44,641 nt of DNA from Amycolatopsis anabasis (GCF_009765355.1 NZ_VTHK01000061.1:6470-51110), one strand, 5' to 3'; positions 18,205 through 25,345 are shown, counted from the stretch's first letter. The notes: a model not told the origin generated them from the sequence alone. Program-made: numbers and translations.

Positions 18205-19530
18205 CTAGAAATAGGTGCGGACGAAGTCGACGACCGTTTCCCCGTCGCCGTCCACCACCGGGAGCAGCGACCACTTGTCGAACACCGTGCACGGGTGGGA
18301 CAGGCCGAGCGCGACCCAGTCGCCGACCTCGACCGGTGACCCCGCGGGCAGGGCGAGGAACGCGTGCTGGTCGTTCAGCGCGGTGATCCGGTGCCCGTCC
18401 AGCGGAACCGGTGCCGCGCCGGGCTTGCGCAGGGTCTGCGGTTCGGGCAGGCCCTCGTCGAAGGAGGCGTCCCGTTTGCCCAGGGTGAGCAGGGCCAGTT
18501 CGCCGGTGGGTTTCGAGGTGACCTGGGCCCAGGCGCGCAGCGCGGACCGCAGCGGCGGCGTGCCCTGGATCCGCGGGTTGCCGCCGAGCGGGGAGATCCC
18601 GCGGTAGAACCCGTCGTCGTGGGTCAGGTAGGCGCCGCTGCGCAGCACCGGCAGGACCGGCAGGCCGTCCGGCCAGCCGGTGGTCAGTCCCGTGGTGACC
18701 TGGTCGAAGTAGGCGCTGCCGCCCGCCGTCACGATGATCCGGTCGGTGTCGGTGAAGAAGCCGCCTCCGGCCAAGGAGATCGTCAGCTCGCGGATCGAGT
18801 CCACATAGGACTCAACGATCTCGCGGGAGCCCGCCGTGGCGTCGTGGGCGAGTGCGCCCTCGTAACCGCCGACGCCGACCAGGCGGAGCGCCGGGCTGTT
18901 CCCCGCGGCCTCCGCGACGGCCCGCGCGGTCTCCGGATCGCGGGCCCCGGTCCGCCCGCCCGCGCCGCCGAGTTCGACCAGGACGTCGACCTGGCGCCGG
19001 GCGCCGCAGGCGACCAGCGTCTCGGTCATCAGCTCGACCCCGCGTACCGAATCGGCCCAGCAGGCGAACTCGAACCCGGGGTCGGCGTCCAGCTGACCGG
19101 CCAGCCAGCGCAGCCCCGCCGGGTCGACGAGCTGGTTGGCGAGCAGCACCCGGGAGACCCCGAACGCGCGGTACACCCGCAGCTGACCGGTGTTGGCGGC
19201 GGTGATGCCCCACGCGCCGTGCCGGATCTGCCGCTCGAACAGCTGCGGGGCCATGGTGGTCTTGCCGTGCGGAGCCAGGGCGATCCCGCGTTCGGCGCAC
19301 CAGGACGCCATCGTGCGGAGGTTGTGGTCCAGCGCGTCCGCCTCCAGTACGACGAACGGACCAACGAATCCGTCCGCGAAGAGGGATGGACGCCGACCGG
19401 CCGCCTCGGCGAGGCTGAGTCCCCACAGCGCGGTGGGAATCGCCTTGAAACGCCAGTCGAGTTTCTCCTGGCGGATGCGGTCGGTTGCCTCGGCGTCCCA
19501 GGTGCAGGCGCGCGTGGTCGTACTTGCCAT
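18205..19530 (-). CDS. PLP- and zinc-dependent D-serine dehydratase-like / D-amino-acid deaminase-aldolase
   Basis: A 441-residue fold-type III PLP enzyme: alanine-racemase-like N-terminal barrel plus the D-serine dehydratase C-terminal domain. The PLP lysine is K90 in APHGKTTMAPQ. The metal site of eukaryotic DSD1-type enzymes is visible near the end as SHPCTVFDKW (H412, C414). Relatives dehydrate D-serine to pyruvate and ammonia via 2-aminoacrylate, or act as D-threonine aldolases. RidA, which hydrolyses 2-aminoacrylate, is encoded nearby on the opposite strand, favouring a dehydratase. It starts at ATG 19530 with GGAG upstream, which overlaps an operator-like repeat. First gene of the four-gene minus operon. 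Confidence 0.87.
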   Translation of the reverse strand: MASTTTRACTWDAEATDRIRQEKLDWRFKAIPTALWGLSLAEAAGRRPSLFADGFVGPFVVLEADALDHNLRTMASWCAERGIALAPHGKTTMAPQLFERQIRHGAWGITAANTGQLRVYRAFGVSRVLLANQLVDPAGLRWLAGQLDADPGFEFACWADSVRGVELMTETLVACGARRQVDVLVELGGAGGRTGARDPETARAVAEAAGNSPALRLVGVGGYEGALAHDATAGSREIVESYVDSIRELTISLAGGGFFTDTDRIIVTAGGSAYFDQVTTGLTTGWPDGLPVLPVLRSGAYLTHDDGFYRGISPLGGNPRIQGTPPLRSALRAWAQVTSKPTGELALLTLGKRDASFDEGLPEPQTLRKPGAAPVPLDGHRITALNDQHAFLALPAGSPVEVGDWVALGLSHPCTVFDKWSLLPVVDGDGETVVDFVRTYF

Positions 19531-19541
19531 CGCTTCGGCTC

Positions 19542-19568
19542 CGTTGCGTGTGGTGCAACGCATGTTGC
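19542..19568. promoter_or_regulatory. Operator-like GTTGC repeats before the D-amino-acid operon
   Basis: CGTTGC-N7-GCAACG (19542-19547 and 19555-19560) is a perfect 6-bp inverted repeat. A third half site, GTTGC, at 19564-19568 makes GCAAC-GCAT-GTTGC with the middle arm. On the coding strand GCAACG runs directly into GAG of the ribosome binding site, exactly as before dasA. The location is just downstream of the predicted start of transcription. Confidence 0.62.
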
Positions 19569-19585
19569 GCATAATGAGTGCCATA

Positions 19586-19614
19586 GGTGTAGCATCCGGT
19601 CCGCGGCAGGTCAA
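19586..19614 (-). promoter_or_regulatory. Candidate promoter of the D-amino-acid operon
   Basis: Minus strand: -35 TTGACC (19614-19609), 17-base spacer, -10 TACACC (19591-19586). The predicted start is near 19579, placing the GTTGC repeats at about +11 to +37 and the ATG at about +50. It sits in the 106-base divergent region shared with the sugar-kinase operon. Confidence 0.55.
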
Positions 19615-19636
19615 CGGTCGGGGACGGAGGTCGGCG

Positions 19637-20635
19637 GTGGCGGACGGTGCGGTCCAGGTGCTCTGCATCGGTGAATCGATGGCGCTGTTCGTGCCGGCCG
19701 AACCGGGACCGGCGCACGAGGTGCGCACCTGGAAGCGGACGGTCGGCGGGGCCGAGTCCAATGTGGCCTGTCACCTCGCCGGGCTCGGGGTGCCCAGCGC
19801 ATGGGTCAGCGCGGTCGGTCACGATCCGTTCGGCCGGGCGCTGCTCGCCGAGATCGCCGCGGCCGGGGTCGACGTGAGCGCGACCTATGTGGACCGGCGG
19901 CGGCCGACCGGCTTGTACATCAAGGAAAGTGGCGCGCAGGGGAGCCCCGTGCGGTATTACCGCGCCGGTTCCGCGGCATCGGCGATGGGGCCGGAGTTGC
20001 TGGGGCGTCTGGACTTCAGCACCGTCGACGTGATCCATCTCAGCGGTATCACGGCCGCCCTCTCGGACAGCTGCCTGGAACTCGTGCGCGCGGTGCTCAC
20101 CGGTCCGCGCGCGGGCCGCCGGGTGTCGTTCGACGTCAACTGGCGACCGGCGCTCTGGGCGGGCCGCGATCCGGGCGTGCTCCCCGAGCTCGCCGCACTC
20201 GCCGATGTCGTGCTGGTCGGGGACGACGAGGCCCAGGTGGTGTGGGGGACCGGGGATCCGGCGACGCTGCGCGCTCGCCTGCCGGAACCCGCGACGCTGG
20301 TGGTCAAGCACGGGGAACACGGGGCCACGCTCATCGAACGCGGTCCGGACGGGACCGACGGGCCACCGGTGTTCGCCCCCGCGCTCCGGGTGGAGGTGGT
20401 CGAGCCGGTCGGGGCGGGGGACGCCTTCGCCGCCGGGTTCCTGGCCGCCACGCTGCGCGGCGCCGGACCGGAGACCCGCCTGCGCAGCGGGCACCTGCAG
20501 GCGGCGTCGACCCTGCGCACCCACGATGATGTGGGGCAGCCGCTGCCCGCCTCGATCGTCACCGAACTCCTCGGCGCCGACGAGCGCGCGTGGGCGGCGA
20601 CCCGGTTGACCGACGAGGGAGTGGTCCGAGCATGA
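19637..20635 (+). CDS. kdgK: PfkB-family sugar kinase (2-keto-3-deoxygluconate kinase-like)
   Basis: A 332-residue ribokinase-fold kinase. The start VQVLCIGESMALFVPAEPG and TVGGAESNVACHLAGLG are the N-terminal PfkB signature; the C-terminal signature PVGAGDAFAAGFLAATL contains the catalytic Asp. The closest annotated group I recognise is KdgK, which phosphorylates 2-keto-3-deoxygluconate, but substrate specificity within PfkB is hard to read. GTG 19637 follows GGACGGAGG. It is the first gene of the plus operon, overlapping the IclR gene by 4 bases, and is divergent from the D-amino-acid operon. In this context it could phosphorylate a sugar acid or amino-sugar derivative. Confidence 0.83.
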   Translation: MADGAVQVLCIGESMALFVPAEPGPAHEVRTWKRTVGGAESNVACHLAGLGVPSAWVSAVGHDPFGRALLAEIAAAGVDVSATYVDRRRPTGLYIKESGAQGSPVRYYRAGSAASAMGPELLGRLDFSTVDVIHLSGITAALSDSCLELVRAVLTGPRAGRRVSFDVNWRPALWAGRDPGVLPELAALADVVLVGDDEAQVVWGTGDPATLRARLPEPATLVVKHGEHGATLIERGPDGTDGPPVFAPALRVEVVEPVGAGDAFAAGFLAATLRGAGPETRLRSGHLQAASTLRTHDDVGQPLPASIVTELLGADERAWAATRLTDEGVVRA

Positions 20636-21399
20636 GTCAAAGCCTGGACAGGGCGTTGACCCTGTTGACCGGGCTGGCCAAGGGCGCGAAGACCCTCGAC
20701 CAGCTCGCCGAGGAGGTCGGCGTGCACAAGTCGACCGTGCTGCGGCTGCTGCGCACGCTCGAGGCACACCACTTCGTCCGGCGCGAGAGCACCCGGTACT
20801 ACCGGCTGGGCAGCGCGCTGTTCGACCTGGCCAACCAGGCGCTGGAGGACCGGGACGTCCGGCGCAGCTCCGAGGCGGCGCTTTCGGCGCTGAACGAGCG
20901 CACCGGGCACACCGTGCACCTCGCCAGTTACGAGGACGGCGAGGTGGTGTACATCGACAAGTACGAGGGCCGGCATTCGGTGCGGATGTACTCGCGCGTC
21001 GGCAAGCGCGCGCCGCTGCACTGCACCGCGGTCGGGAAGGTGCTGGTGTCCGCGCTCAGCCCGAACCGTCGGGCCGAGGTCGCCGAGGGCCTCGACTACG
21101 TCCGGCTGACCGGCAACACGATCACCAACGCGGCGGACTACCTCACCGAGCTGAACCGGGTCGCCGAGCGCGGGTACGCCGTGGACAACGCCGAGCACGA
21201 GGACTTCATCCACTGCGTCGCCGCGCCGATCCGCGGGGCCGGGGGAGAGGTGCTGGCCGCGGTGTCGCTGTCGGTCCCGAAGATCCTGCTGGACTTCGAC
21301 GGCCTGCTGGCGCTGGTGCCCGAACTCGTGGCCGCCGCCGAGGAAGCTTCCGTCCACAGTGGATGGACAGGAAAAACAGGACGAGAAAGGGGAAATTGA
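20632..21399 (+). CDS. IclR-family transcriptional regulator
   Basis: A 255-residue regulator. The N-terminal winged helix (about 5-60) has LDQLAEEVGVHKSTVLRLLRTLEAHHFVRR; the C-terminal effector domain (about 70-245) has VHLASYEDGEVVYIDKYEG, CTAVGKVLVSALS and RGYAVDNAEHEDFIHCVAAPI, typical IclR motifs. The start is ATG 20632 inside an ATGA overlap with the kinase gene. IclR regulators commonly control the divergent neighbouring operon, so it is the first candidate for binding the GTTGC repeats at 19542-19568 and the matching repeat before dasA. The inducer would be a sugar acid, keto acid or D-amino-acid metabolite; unknown. Confidence 0.92.
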   Translation: MSQSLDRALTLLTGLAKGAKTLDQLAEEVGVHKSTVLRLLRTLEAHHFVRRESTRYYRLGSALFDLANQALEDRDVRRSSEAALSALNERTGHTVHLASYEDGEVVYIDKYEGRHSVRMYSRVGKRAPLHCTAVGKVLVSALSPNRRAEVAEGLDYVRLTGNTITNAADYLTELNRVAERGYAVDNAEHEDFIHCVAAPIRGAGGEVLAAVSLSVPKILLDFDGLLALVPELVAAAEEASVHSGWTGKTGRERGN

Positions 21400-21782
21400 T
21401 GGCCAAGGTCGCGATCAGCACGGAGAACGCGCCGAAACCGGTGGCGAACTTCGCGCAGGCCGCTCGCAAGGGCAACATCCTGCAGGTGGCCGGGCAGGTC
21501 GCGTTCGACCCGGCGACCGGGACGGTGGTCGGCGAGACCGTGGCCGACCAGACCCGGCAGACGTTCAAGAACCTCGAGGCGGTCCTCGCGGCGGCCGGGT
21601 CCAGCTTCGACGACGTCGTGATGGTCCGGGTGTACCTGACCGACACCGAGCACTTCGCCGAGTTCAACGAGACCTACAACGCCCTGGTCGGCGAGCCCTT
21701 CGCCGCGCGCACCACGGTGTACGTGGGCCTGCCGTCGCCGCTGCTCGTCGAGATCGACGCCCTCGCCGTCCTCGGCGACTAG
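21399..21782 (+). CDS. ridA: RidA-family reactive imine deaminase
   Basis: A 127-residue YjgF/YER057c/UK114 protein. It begins KVAISTENAPKPVANFAQA and carries LQVAGQVAFDPATG, QTRQTFKNLEAVLAAAG and VMVRVYLTD, in which the Arg is the conserved carboxylate-binding residue. RidA hydrolyses 2-aminoacrylate and related imines released by PLP enzymes such as serine dehydratases. It fits the D-serine dehydratase-like gene in the divergent operon. ATG 21399 shares one base with the IclR stop (TGATG) and has GAAAGGGGA upstream. It ends 9 bases before the convergent GntR stop. Confidence 0.92.
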   Translation: MAKVAISTENAPKPVANFAQAARKGNILQVAGQVAFDPATGTVVGETVADQTRQTFKNLEAVLAAAGSSFDDVVMVRVYLTDTEHFAEFNETYNALVGEPFAARTTVYVGLPSPLLVEIDALAVLGD

Positions 21783-21791
21783 GGCGACTGG

Positions 21792-22436
21792 TCAGGCCTC
21801 GAGGAGCGCTTCCAGTTCGGTCCAGATCTCGGCGCTGACCCGGGCGGCCCGTTCGGCGTCGGCCGCCGCGATGGCGTCGATGAGCTGGTCGTGGCGGCGG
21901 ATGGACCGGCGTGCGGGCAGGCTGGCGAACCGCGCGTGCTCCAGCCGCCGCAGCAGCGCGGTGTACCGGTCCAGGGTGTCGGCGACCGCCCGGTTGCCGC
22001 ACACCTGGACCGGGATGCCGTGCAGTTCGTCGTCCGCGTCGATGGCCGCCGAGACCTCGCCCGCCTCCACCGCGGCGGCGAACCGCGCGTTCGCCGCGCG
22101 CATCGCCTTCACGTGGTCCTTGGTCATCCGCGGCACCGCGGTGCGCACCGCGAGATCGTGCAACGCCCGGACCAGGTGCAGGGCGTCGCGGACGTCGTCG
22201 CTGACGATCGGTGCCACCCGGGTGTAGCTCTGCGGCTTCGATTCCGCCAGGCCCTCGGCGACCAGCCGGGTGAGCGCCTGCCGGACCGGCGCGCGGGACA
22301 GCCCCAGCTCCTCGGCCAGTTCGGCGTCCCGGAGCGGATCGCCGGGCCCCAGGTCGCCCTCGACGATCGCGCGCCGGATCAGCTCGTAAGCCTCGTCCCG
22401 GAGCAGGGTCCGCCGGATGGGCTTGAGGGCACTCAC
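21792..22436 (-). CDS. GntR-family regulator with FCD domain
   Basis: A 214-residue repressor-type protein. The winged helix is residues about 10-75 (LLRDEAYELIRRAIVEGDL, PLRDAELAEELGLSRAPVRQALTRL). The FCD effector domain follows, with metal-binding-type positions in DADDELHGIPVQVCGN and RRHDQLIDAIAAAD. FadR/FCD regulators respond to carboxylates, sugar acids or amino acids. It is convergent with ridA and lies 14 bases downstream of the DUF1844 gene. It may regulate the neighbouring D-amino-acid block, but its target cannot be read from the sequence. Confidence 0.9.
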   Translation of the reverse strand: MSALKPIRRTLLRDEAYELIRRAIVEGDLGPGDPLRDAELAEELGLSRAPVRQALTRLVAEGLAESKPQSYTRVAPIVSDDVRDALHLVRALHDLAVRTAVPRMTKDHVKAMRAANARFAAAVEAGEVSAAIDADDELHGIPVQVCGNRAVADTLDRYTALLRRLEHARFASLPARRSIRRHDQLIDAIAAADAERAARVSAEIWTELEALLEA

Positions 22437-22450
22437 AGCTGAAATGTTAG

Positions 22451-22825
22451 TCAGTGAACCGGCCCGGTGTATTTCTCGCCCGGGCCCTGGCCGGGAGCGT
22501 CCGGCACCGCCGAGGCTTCCCGGAAGGCCTTCTGCAGCGACTGCAGGCCGTCGCGCAGCGGCGCGGCGTGCATGCCGAGGTACTCGACCGAGGAGGTGAC
22601 CAGGCCGGCCAGGGCGGTGATGAGCCGCCGGGCCTCGTCCAGGTCCCGCCGCGGGCTGTTCTCCGGCTCGGCGTCGGCCAGGCCGAGCCGCTCGGCCGCG
22701 GCGGACATCAGCATCACCGCGGCCCGGCTGATCACCTCGACGCTGGGGATGTCCTCCAGCTCGCGTACCGTGGACGAATCGGTCGGCCGGGAATTTTCGG
22801 GCTGCTGCGACGCGTTATCAGACAC
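22451..22825 (-). CDS. DUF1844-domain protein
   Basis: A 124-residue cytoplasmic protein of the DUF1844 family, normally found beside infC in actinobacteria, as here (divergent). The conserved core is VEVISRAAVMLMSAAAERLGL followed by DLDEARRLITALAGLV, with a predicted helical C-terminus QSLQKAFREA. The function is unknown. I set the start at GTG 22825 (VSDNASQQ), preceded by GGAAGGG at 8 bases; the open frame further upstream is not conserved in character. Confidence 0.88.
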   Translation of the reverse strand: MSDNASQQPENSRPTDSSTVRELEDIPSVEVISRAAVMLMSAAAERLGLADAEPENSPRRDLDEARRLITALAGLVTSSVEYLGMHAAPLRDGLQSLQKAFREASAVPDAPGQGPGEKYTGPVH

Positions 22826-22976
22826 GTCTGGTACCCTTCCACGAGCGACCAGCCCCTGAGCGATCGGGGGCCGCAAGTGGAGCCCCGCTCCCACCCGAGT
22901 TACCGCCTCAGCCAGGTAGCCGGGTCCGGTCTCGCGAAACGTGGCACTCGGTTCGGCCGAGGCCGCGGTTCGCGGA

Positions 22977-23105
22977 GCATCCGATCGTCGCGATCGGATG
23001 CCGATCGGAAAGCAGGGCCCCGCGCGCCAGCACTTGGTGACGGGGCCCGAGGTATGTGGGCACCAGGTCGAGAACGGTAGAAGAACTTACCTCGGACCAA
23101 GGAGG
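22977..23105 (+). promoter_or_regulatory. Structured infC leader with three hairpins and perfect Shine-Dalgarno
   Basis: Hairpin A has perfect 11-bp arms 22977-22987 and 22991-23001 with loop TCG. Hairpin B pairs GGGCCCCG (23015-23022) with CGGGGCCC (23041-23048). Hairpin C pairs CCGAGGTA (23047-23054) with TACCTCGG (23088-23095). B and C share two bases, so they partly exclude each other. AAGGAGG (23099-23105) follows 3 bases after C. This looks like a regulatory leader; I cannot assign it to a known RNA family. Confidence 0.6.
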
Positions 23106-23109
23106 CCAC

Positions 23110-23664
23110 ATCAGCTCCGAGACACGCATCAACGACCGCATTCGAGTGCCGGAGGTCCGGCTCGTCGGGCCGAACGGTGAACAGGTCGGAATCGTCCGGA
23201 TCGAGGATGCGCTCCGGCTCGCTCAGGAGTCGGATCTCGACCTCGTCGAGGTCGCCCCGCAGGCGCGCCCGCCGGTCTGCAAGCTCATGGACTTCGGCAA
23301 GTACAAGTACGAGAGCGCGCAGAAGGCCCGCGAATCGCGTCGCAACCAGCAGCTGACCGTCATCAAAGAGCAGAAGCTGCGCCCCAAGATCGACCAGCAC
23401 GACTACGAGACGAAGAAGGGGCACGTGTCCCGCTTCCTCTCGGCCGGGAACAAGGTCAAGGTCACGATCATGTTCCGTGGCCGCGAGCAGTCGAGGCCGG
23501 AACTCGGTTTCCGGCTGCTGCAGAAGCTCGCCGACGAGGTCGCCGAGCTCGGCTACGTCGAGTCGTCCCCGAAGCAGGACGGCCGCAACATGATCATGGT
23601 GCTGGCGCCGCACAAGAACGCGAAGGCGAAGCCCAAGGCGACGAAGGAACCGGCCGGTTCCTGA
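23110..23664 (+). CDS. infC: Translation initiation factor IF-3, probable ATC start
   Basis: IF-3 binds the 30S subunit, prevents premature 50S joining and checks the start codon. The N-domain (SETRINDRIRVPEVRLVG, VEVAPQARPPVCKLMDFGKY) and C-domain (EQKLRPKIDQHDYETKKGHV, VKVTIMFRGREQSRPELG) are complete. I start it at ATC 23110, giving 184 residues, because a perfect AAGGAGG ends 4 bases upstream and homology begins there. No ATG, GTG or TTG lies nearby downstream, and the in-frame ATG 23056 is inside the leader hairpin without a ribosome binding site. Non-standard infC starts (AUU in E. coli) allow autoregulation by IF-3 itself. First gene of infC-rpmI-rplT. Confidence 0.93.
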   Translation: MSSETRINDRIRVPEVRLVGPNGEQVGIVRIEDALRLAQESDLDLVEVAPQARPPVCKLMDFGKYKYESAQKARESRRNQQLTVIKEQKLRPKIDQHDYETKKGHVSRFLSAGNKVKVTIMFRGREQSRPELGFRLLQKLADEVAELGYVESSPKQDGRNMIMVLAPHKNAKAKPKATKEPAGS

Positions 23665-23690
23665 CCTCGGCCAACCGCCCGACGCAGTCA

Positions 23691-23717
23691 GCAGCACACC
23701 GGATTCCGGTGTGCTGC
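23691..23717 (+). other. Perfect stem-loop between infC and rpmI
   Basis: GCAGCACACCGG (23691-23702), loop ATT, CCGGTGTGCTGC (23706-23717): 12 perfect base pairs. There is no U-tract and rpmI begins 21 bases later, so it may be an attenuator, an mRNA-processing site or a partial terminator that sets infC against ribosomal-protein expression. Confidence 0.65.
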
Positions 23718-23738
23718 CGCACGAAGAGAGAGTTATCG

Positions 23739-23933
23739 ATGCCGAAGAACAAGACGCACAGCGGGACCGCCAAGCGGATCCGGGTCACCGGCAGCGGCAA
23801 GCTGCGCCGCCAGAAGGCCGGCCGACGCCACCTGTTGGAGAAGAAGTCGAGCCGGGTCACCCGCCGGCTGGAAGGCACCACCGAGGTCGCCAAGAACGAC
23901 GTCAGCAGGGTCAAGCGGCTTCTCGGCCGATGA
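23739..23933 (+). CDS. rpmI: 50S ribosomal protein L35
   Basis: 64 residues, normal for bL35: PKNKTHSGTAKRIRVTGSGK, HLLEKKSSRVTRRL and the C-terminal VKRLLGR. ATG 23739 lies 8 bases after AGAGAGAG-type purines. It is the middle gene of infC-rpmI-rplT. A small hairpin, GGGGCGC (23967-23973) with GCGCCCC (23978-23984), lies between it and rplT. Confidence 0.98.
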   Translation: MPKNKTHSGTAKRIRVTGSGKLRRQKAGRRHLLEKKSSRVTRRLEGTTEVAKNDVSRVKRLLGR

Positions 23934-24006
23934 CCGCCTGCCAACAGCAAGACTTTCCGTAAACCCGGGGCGCGGGTGCGCCCCCTGAGATCGACAGGAT
24001 GGACCC

Positions 24007-24387
24007 GTGGCACGCGTCAAGCGGGCGGTGAACGCCCAGAAGAAGCGTCGCGCAACTCTCGAACTGGCCAGCGGCTACCGCGGTCAGCGTTCGCGGCTGT
24101 ACCGCAAGGCCAAGGAGCAGACGCTCCACTCGCTCAACTACGCCTACCGGGACCGCCGTGCCCGCAAGGGTGACTTCCGCCAGCTGTGGATCACCCGGAT
24201 CAACGCGGCCGCCCGGCAGAACGGCGTGACCTACAACCGGTTCATCCAGGGCCTGAAGGCCGCCGGCGTCGAGGTCGACCGGAAGATCCTCGCCGACCTC
24301 GCGGTCAACGACGCGGCCGCCTTCACCGCGCTGGCCGAGGTCGCCAAGCAGAACATCCCGGCCGCCGACGCGAAGAAGTCGGCCTGA
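24007..24387 (+). CDS. rplT: 50S ribosomal protein L20
   Basis: 126 residues, full-length bL20: ARVKRAVNAQKKRRATLELA, GYRGQRSRLYRKAKEQ, LWITRINAAARQNGVTYNRF. It binds 23S rRNA early in 50S assembly. GTG 24007 is the start. The stop TGA (24385-24387) overlaps the probable CTG start of the downstream methyltransferase. Confidence 0.98.
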   Translation: MARVKRAVNAQKKRRATLELASGYRGQRSRLYRKAKEQTLHSLNYAYRDRRARKGDFRQLWITRINAAARQNGVTYNRFIQGLKAAGVEVDRKILADLAVNDAAAFTALAEVAKQNIPAADAKKSA

Positions 24388-25220
24388 TCCGGCGAAGCGA
24401 GATCCCGCAACCCGGGGCGGCTCCGTTCACCGAACGGACCCCCCGGGTTGTCGCTGCCCGGCGCCTGATCCGGCGGGCCGAACGGGAGAAGGCGGGCCGT
24501 TTCCTGGCCGAAGGGGCGAACGCGGTCGGCGCCGCGCTCGCTCGTGCCCGGCGATCGCCGGAATTCGTCGATGAGTTGTTCGTCACCGAAAAGGCGCGGA
24601 ACGGCCACGCGGAACTCGTCGCACACGCGGCGGAACTGAATGTGCGAATCTCGCTCATCACCGAGCGGGCCGCCGCCGGATTGTCCGAAACGGTGACTCC
24701 GCAAGGAATTGCCGCCGTCTGCGCGCTGCTCGACCAACCGCTGGACACCCTGCCGCTCGCCGGGGCCGGACTGGTGGCCGTGCTCGCCGGTGTATCGGAT
24801 CCCGGCAATGCCGGAACGGTGATCCGGGTCGCCGACGCGGCCGGTGCGAGCGCGGTGGTACTCGCCGGGGACAGTGTCGATCCGCACAACGGCAAATGCG
24901 TTCGTGCATCCGCGGGGAGCCTGTTCCACCTGCCGATCGCCCGGATTCCGGACCCCGCGGCCGCGGTGCGGCTCTGCCGGGACGCCGGACTGCGGGTGCT
25001 CGCCGCGCACGGTTACGCCGACACCGCGCTGGACGCCGTCGACCTGGCGCCGCCGACGGCCTGGGTGTTCGGGAACGAGGCCCACGGCCTGCCCGCGGAG
25101 GTGCTGGCCGACGCCGACGCCGCGGTCCGGATTCCCCTCTACGGCAACGCGGAGAGCCTCAACCTGGCCACCGCCGCGGCGGTCTGCCTCTACGGCACCG
25201 CGATGGCGGCCCGTCGATGA
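24384..25220 (+). CDS. TrmH/SpoU-family rRNA 2'-O-methyltransferase, probable CTG start
   Basis: A 23S rRNA ribose methyltransferase of the SPOUT (TrmH, TsnR-like) group, about 278 residues. The N-terminal substrate-binding domain is RAEREKAGRFLAEGANAVGA. The knot domain has VAVLAGVSDPGNAGTVIRVA, VFGNEAHGLPAEVL and IPLYGNAESLNLATAAAVCLY, the family motifs 1-3. No ATG, GTG or TTG occurs in frame between the rplT end and the conserved VVAARRL. CTG 24384 overlaps the rplT stop as CTGA, the same geometry as ordinary ATGA coupling, so I take it as the start. In M. tuberculosis the same gene (tsnR) follows rplT. Confidence 0.87.
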   Translation: MIRRSEIPQPGAAPFTERTPRVVAARRLIRRAEREKAGRFLAEGANAVGAALARARRSPEFVDELFVTEKARNGHAELVAHAAELNVRISLITERAAAGLSETVTPQGIAAVCALLDQPLDTLPLAGAGLVAVLAGVSDPGNAGTVIRVADAAGASAVVLAGDSVDPHNGKCVRASAGSLFHLPIARIPDPAAAVRLCRDAGLRVLAAHGYADTALDAVDLAPPTAWVFGNEAHGLPAEVLADADAAVRIPLYGNAESLNLATAAAVCLYGTAMAARR

Positions 25221-25345
25221 GGGCCCCGGCCTAGGGTTACCGGTCGGCGGCCAACCCCGATCGCATAGAATCTCGTCTCAATTGCTCACGTGCGCTCGCG
25301 TCAGCGTGGAGCCGCGAACCCCGTCACAGCGGACGCCGAGGAGTT

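Noticed and set aside
24186..24383. Upstream ATG start for the rRNA methyltransferase
   Set aside because: It lies deep inside rplT and would add a 66-residue Arg-rich tail produced by the frame-shifted rplT sequence.
25221..25345. T-box or leader peptide before pheS
   Set aside because: No T-box sequence, no run of Phe codons and no terminator/antiterminator pair could be found.
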